A stretch of DNA of 6,905 nt from Elusimicrobia bacterium RBG_16_66_12. GTDB lineage: Bacteria > Elusimicrobiota > Elusimicrobia > UBA1565 > UBA9628. The notes under the pieces were generated by a model. That model was not told the origin of the DNA. It worked only from the letters and a program-made list of their open reading frames with translations, and did no database searches. The position numbers and the translations under genes were made by a program. The DNA lies in the NCBI GenBank assembly GCA_001800005.1, contig MGUL01000148.1, positions 51,449-58,353 on the forward strand. Direction: 5' to 3'. Positions 5,488-6,905 of this stretch are shown here, piece after piece. Within the stretch, counting starts at the first letter, position 1. The number at the start of each line of letters is the position of its first letter.

Positions 5488-6552
5488 TCAGACGTAGACG
5501 CGGCTGAGGTCGTGCGCCGCCGTGCGGCGCACGGGAAGCGTCACCGTGTCGCCGACCTCGGCGTCGGGCGCGTCCGTGGCGTCCACCAGCACGTGCGCGA
5601 TCCCGCAGCGGCCGACGAAGGGCAGCTTCACTCCCTGGCGCATTCCCCAGTACCGGAAGCCTCCGCCGAAGCCGATCAGGCGCTCGGCCGGCTCCATTGT
5701 GAGGCCGTCGGCGTAGCCGACGGGCAGTGTGGCCACGCGCATGCGGCGGGGGGCGACGTACTCGCTGGCATATCCGATGGAAGCGCCTTTGCGCACCTCG
5801 CGCAAGGAGAGGATCCTCGCGCAGAAGCGCCAGGGGTTCTTGAGCGGCGCCGGCCGTGATTTGGAGGGGTTGATTCCGTAGAGCAGGTTGCCCACGCAGG
5901 CCAGGTCGAAGCGGTGGTGGGGGAAGTCCATGAAGACCGAGCTGTTGGCCGCGTGGACGATGAGTCCGGGAACCTTCTTCTTGTAAGGCGCGGCGAGGCG
6001 GCGGAAAGCGCCCAGCTTCTCTTCGGCCTCGACGGCGTTCTTGCCCGGCACGTAGTCGATGTGGGTGGAGAGGCCCTCCACGCGCACGCGCGGCAGGCGC
6101 GCGAGCGCCGCCATCAGGGAACCGAGCTCGCGAGGCGGCACGCCCCAGCGGCCCAGGCCGGAGTCGACATCGACATGGACGGCGGCACGTTTGCGCTGGG
6201 CGGCGGCGTTGATGGCGCGGGCCTGGTCGAGGCGGTCCACGCTGAGGCTGACATCCAAGCGGACGGCTTCGGCGGCCTGTTGGGGCAATATGGGAAAGAG
6301 CAGGTGGATGGGGGCTTTGATCTTGGCTCGCCTGAGCTGAGCGGCTTCGGAGAGGTCGCGCACGCCCAGGCTGTCGGCGCCGGCCTCGAGAACGACGCGG
6401 GAGATCTCGACGGCGCCGTGGCCGTAGGCGTCGGCCTTCACGACGGCCATCATCTTCGAGCGGGGTTCGAGTTGGGATCGGACCCAGCCCGCGTTGTGGG
6501 CGACGGCGGAGAGGTCGACTTCGATCCACTTGAGGTCTTTGGGGGCGGGCAT
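5488..6552 (-). CDS. alr: Alanine racemase, divergent active site
   Basis: A cytoplasmic PLP enzyme expected to interconvert L- and D-alanine for peptidoglycan. The 354-residue protein has the fold-III barrel start IEVDLSAVAHN (10-20), the PLP lysine motif VVKADAYGHG (37-46, Lys39, Tyr43), SGLGRWG (131-137, Arg135), THID (163-166), HAANSSV (200-206) and the second-base tyrosine in IGYASEY (Tyr261). Several family positions differ. Against Bacillus (Geobacillus) stearothermophilus Alr, the Arg219 that contacts the PLP ring nitrogen reads Cys219 (FDLACVG for the usual FxxVRxG), the carbamylated Lys129 position is Asp128, and the CMD segment after VGR (313-315) reads CGIA. The end is short: GDTVTL (334-339) is followed by only 15 residues, so most of the segment usually containing YEI...RVPR is gone, although the protein still ends RVYV. 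The start ATG at 6552 fits the family N-terminus; no Shine-Dalgarno. Convergent with PBP1A, 7 bp between stops. Probably a functional but divergent racemase; altered activity or specificity is possible. Confidence 0.9.
   Translation of the reverse strand: MPAPKDLKWIEVDLSAVAHNAGWVRSQLEPRSKMMAVVKADAYGHGAVEISRVVLEAGADSLGVRDLSEAAQLRRAKIKAPIHLLFPILPQQAAEAVRLDVSLSVDRLDQARAINAAAQRKRAAVHVDVDSGLGRWGVPPRELGSLMAALARLPRVRVEGLSTHIDYVPGKNAVEAEEKLGAFRRLAAPYKKKVPGLIVHAANSSVFMDFPHHRFDLACVGNLLYGINPSKSRPAPLKNPWRFCARILSLREVRKGASIGYASEYVAPRRMRVATLPVGYADGLTMEPAERLIGFGGGFRYWGMRQGVKLPFVGRCGIAHVLVDATDAPDAEVGDTVTLPVRRTAAHDLSRVYV
5511..5533. repeat. Perfect 10-bp inverted repeat with 3-nt loop in the 3' end of alr
   Basis: CGTGCGCCGC (5511-5520) and GCGGCGCACG (5524-5533) are exact reverse complements around a CGT loop. 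The repeat starts 30 bp past the PBP1A stop and lies in alr codons for about residues 340-348, exactly where the protein is shortened against its family. As RNA it is a very stable GC hairpin on either strand. Neither side is followed by a T run, so it is not a classical intrinsic terminator, though it could slow polymerase at the end of PBP1A transcripts. Confidence 0.6.
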
Positions 6553-6578
6553 GGCGACCTATCTTAATATATCGCCAT
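6551..6578. repeat. 7-bp inverted repeat flanking the alr -10 region
   Basis: ATGGCGA (6551-6557) and TCGCCAT (6572-6578) are perfect inverted copies, 21 bp centre to centre (two helical turns), enclosing an AT-rich core. The arm at 6551-6557 covers the first two bases of the alr start codon on the minus strand. A third copy, ATGGCGA, begins at the hemC start codon (6655-6661). It could be an operator, or an RNA hairpin hiding the alr start in a longer transcript; 7-bp repeats also arise by chance. Confidence 0.3.
6561..6572 (-). promoter_or_regulatory. AT-rich -10 region of alr
   Basis: On the minus strand this 12-bp AT-rich island, in a GC-rich setting, offers TAAGAT (6566-6561), which ends 8 nt before the alr ATG, and TATATT (6571-6566), 13 nt before it. 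Neither has a recognisable -35 box at 16-18 bp. The first option would give a leaderless mRNA, the second a leader of about 6 nt. Confidence 0.4.
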
Positions 6579-6643
6579 CATGAATGCGCCGTCGATGACG
6601 GTTGACTGGAAGCCCGCGCAAAGCCAAACCCCCGCAAATCGGC

Positions 6644-6649
6644 TAGAAT
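6644..6649 (+). promoter_or_regulatory. -10 element of hemC (TAGAAT)
   Basis: The hexamer TAGAAT is identical to the one before the PBP1A gene and ends 5 nt before the hemC ATG. No good -35 box lies 16-18 bp upstream; a TTGACT at 6602-6607 is too far away to pair with it. No Shine-Dalgarno is present. Confidence 0.45.
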
Positions 6650-6654
6650 ATCGC

Positions 6655-6905
6655 ATGGCGACATTGAAGATGGGCACCCGCGGCTCGCCGCTGGCGCTGG
6701 CCCAGTCCGGCCAGGCCGCCCGCAAACTCGAGTCGCTCAATCCCGGTCTCACAGTCGAGACCGTCGTCGTCAAGACGAGCGGAGACCTGTTCGGAGCGCC
6801 CCCGCCCGAGGTCGCTAAGGCGCTTCCTCAGGGCGCCAAGGGCCTCTGGGTCAAGGAGATCGAGCAGGCCCTCCTCGACGGCGCCATCGACTTCGCCGCC
6901 CACAG
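6655..6905 (+). CDS. hemC: Porphobilinogen deaminase (hydroxymethylbilane synthase), N-terminal part
   Basis: Predicted cytoplasmic enzyme that joins four porphobilinogen molecules into hydroxymethylbilane, the linear tetrapyrrole precursor of haem and related cofactors. The window ends after 83 complete codons. MGTRGSPLALAQ (6-17) is the conserved N-terminal motif with the Arg9 and Ser11 equivalents that bind the growing pyrrole chain. KTSGD (40-44) and KGLWVKEIEQALLDGAID (62-79) match the family's GD and KGLFVKELE segments, and the final AAH is the start of the AVHSxKD motif, whose catalytic Asp lies just past the edge. Between GD and KGLW there are 17 residues, versus about 12 in E. coli HemC, a small Pro-rich loop insertion. 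The ATG at 6655 is chosen because it fits the family N-terminus; Met6 is a less likely start. Divergent from alr across a 102-bp spacer. Enzymes of the same pathway may follow to the right but are not visible. Confidence 0.93.
   Translation, partial: MATLKMGTRGSPLALAQSGQAARKLESLNPGLTVETVVVKTSGDLFGAPPPEVAKALPQGAKGLWVKEIEQALLDGAIDFAAH

Noticed and set aside
5261..6529. Minus-strand reading frame (422 codons) overlapping alr and the PBP1A tail
   Set aside because: Arg/Pro-rich out-of-frame shadow; alr in its own frame carries the conserved PLP motifs.
5914..6567. Plus-strand reading frame (217 codons) opposite alr
   Set aside because: Antisense to conserved alr motifs, with Gly/Val/Asp-rich composition and no recognised family.
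6602..6607. TTGACT as the -35 box of hemC
   Set aside because: It is 36 bp from the TAGAAT hexamer, far beyond the usual 16-18 bp, and no -10-like hexamer lies at the right distance from it.

Overview
This is a GC-rich (about two thirds G+C by eye), gene-dense stretch of bacterial chromosome with six protein-coding genes, two of them cut by the window edges. A class A penicillin-binding protein, an alanine racemase, a glycerol-3-phosphate dehydrogenase, a porphobilinogen deaminase and the end of an NrfD/DsrP-type quinol-interacting membrane protein point to a respiring, peptidoglycan-containing and probably Gram-negative bacterium. The style (high GC, very short intergenic gaps, no Shine-Dalgarno sequences at gene starts) would fit a lineage such as Elusimicrobiota or another little-cultured phylum, but that is a weak guess. 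I see no RNA gene, CRISPR array, insertion sequence or phage gene.

Layout. Bases 1-348 (+) are the 3' end of an NrfD-family gene. It runs tail-to-tail into a minus-strand pair read from 3123 down to 326: a beta-CASP metallo-beta-lactamase-fold ribonuclease (1720-3123) and glpD (326-1723), joined by an ATGA stop/start overlap. A 62-bp divergent spacer (3124-3185) holds promoters for the ribonuclease-glpD pair and for the plus-strand PBP1A gene (3186-5480). PBP1A runs tail-to-tail, with a 7-bp gap, into minus-strand alr (5488-6552). A second divergent spacer (6553-6654) separates alr from plus-strand hemC (6655 to the window end). No intergenic stretch exceeds about 100 bp.

How the genes fit together. 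Alr should supply D-alanine for the peptidoglycan that PBP1A polymerises and crosslinks, so the convergent pair belongs to one process. GlpD and the NrfD protein both work at the quinone pool. HemC makes the tetrapyrrole precursor for haem. The ribonuclease is an RNA-processing enzyme whose link to glpD is only transcriptional and translational coupling. Most of this is housekeeping, and I did not find a convincing new multi-gene system.

What deserves a second look: (1) all four genes that head a transcription unit lack a Shine-Dalgarno sequence and carry a TANNNT -10-like hexamer 5-8 nt before the ATG, suggesting leaderless or near-leaderless mRNAs; (2) the alanine racemase keeps its catalytic Lys and Tyr but has lost several active-site positions, including the Arg that normally contacts the PLP ring nitrogen; (3) its C-terminus is shortened exactly where the DNA has a perfect 10-bp inverted repeat.
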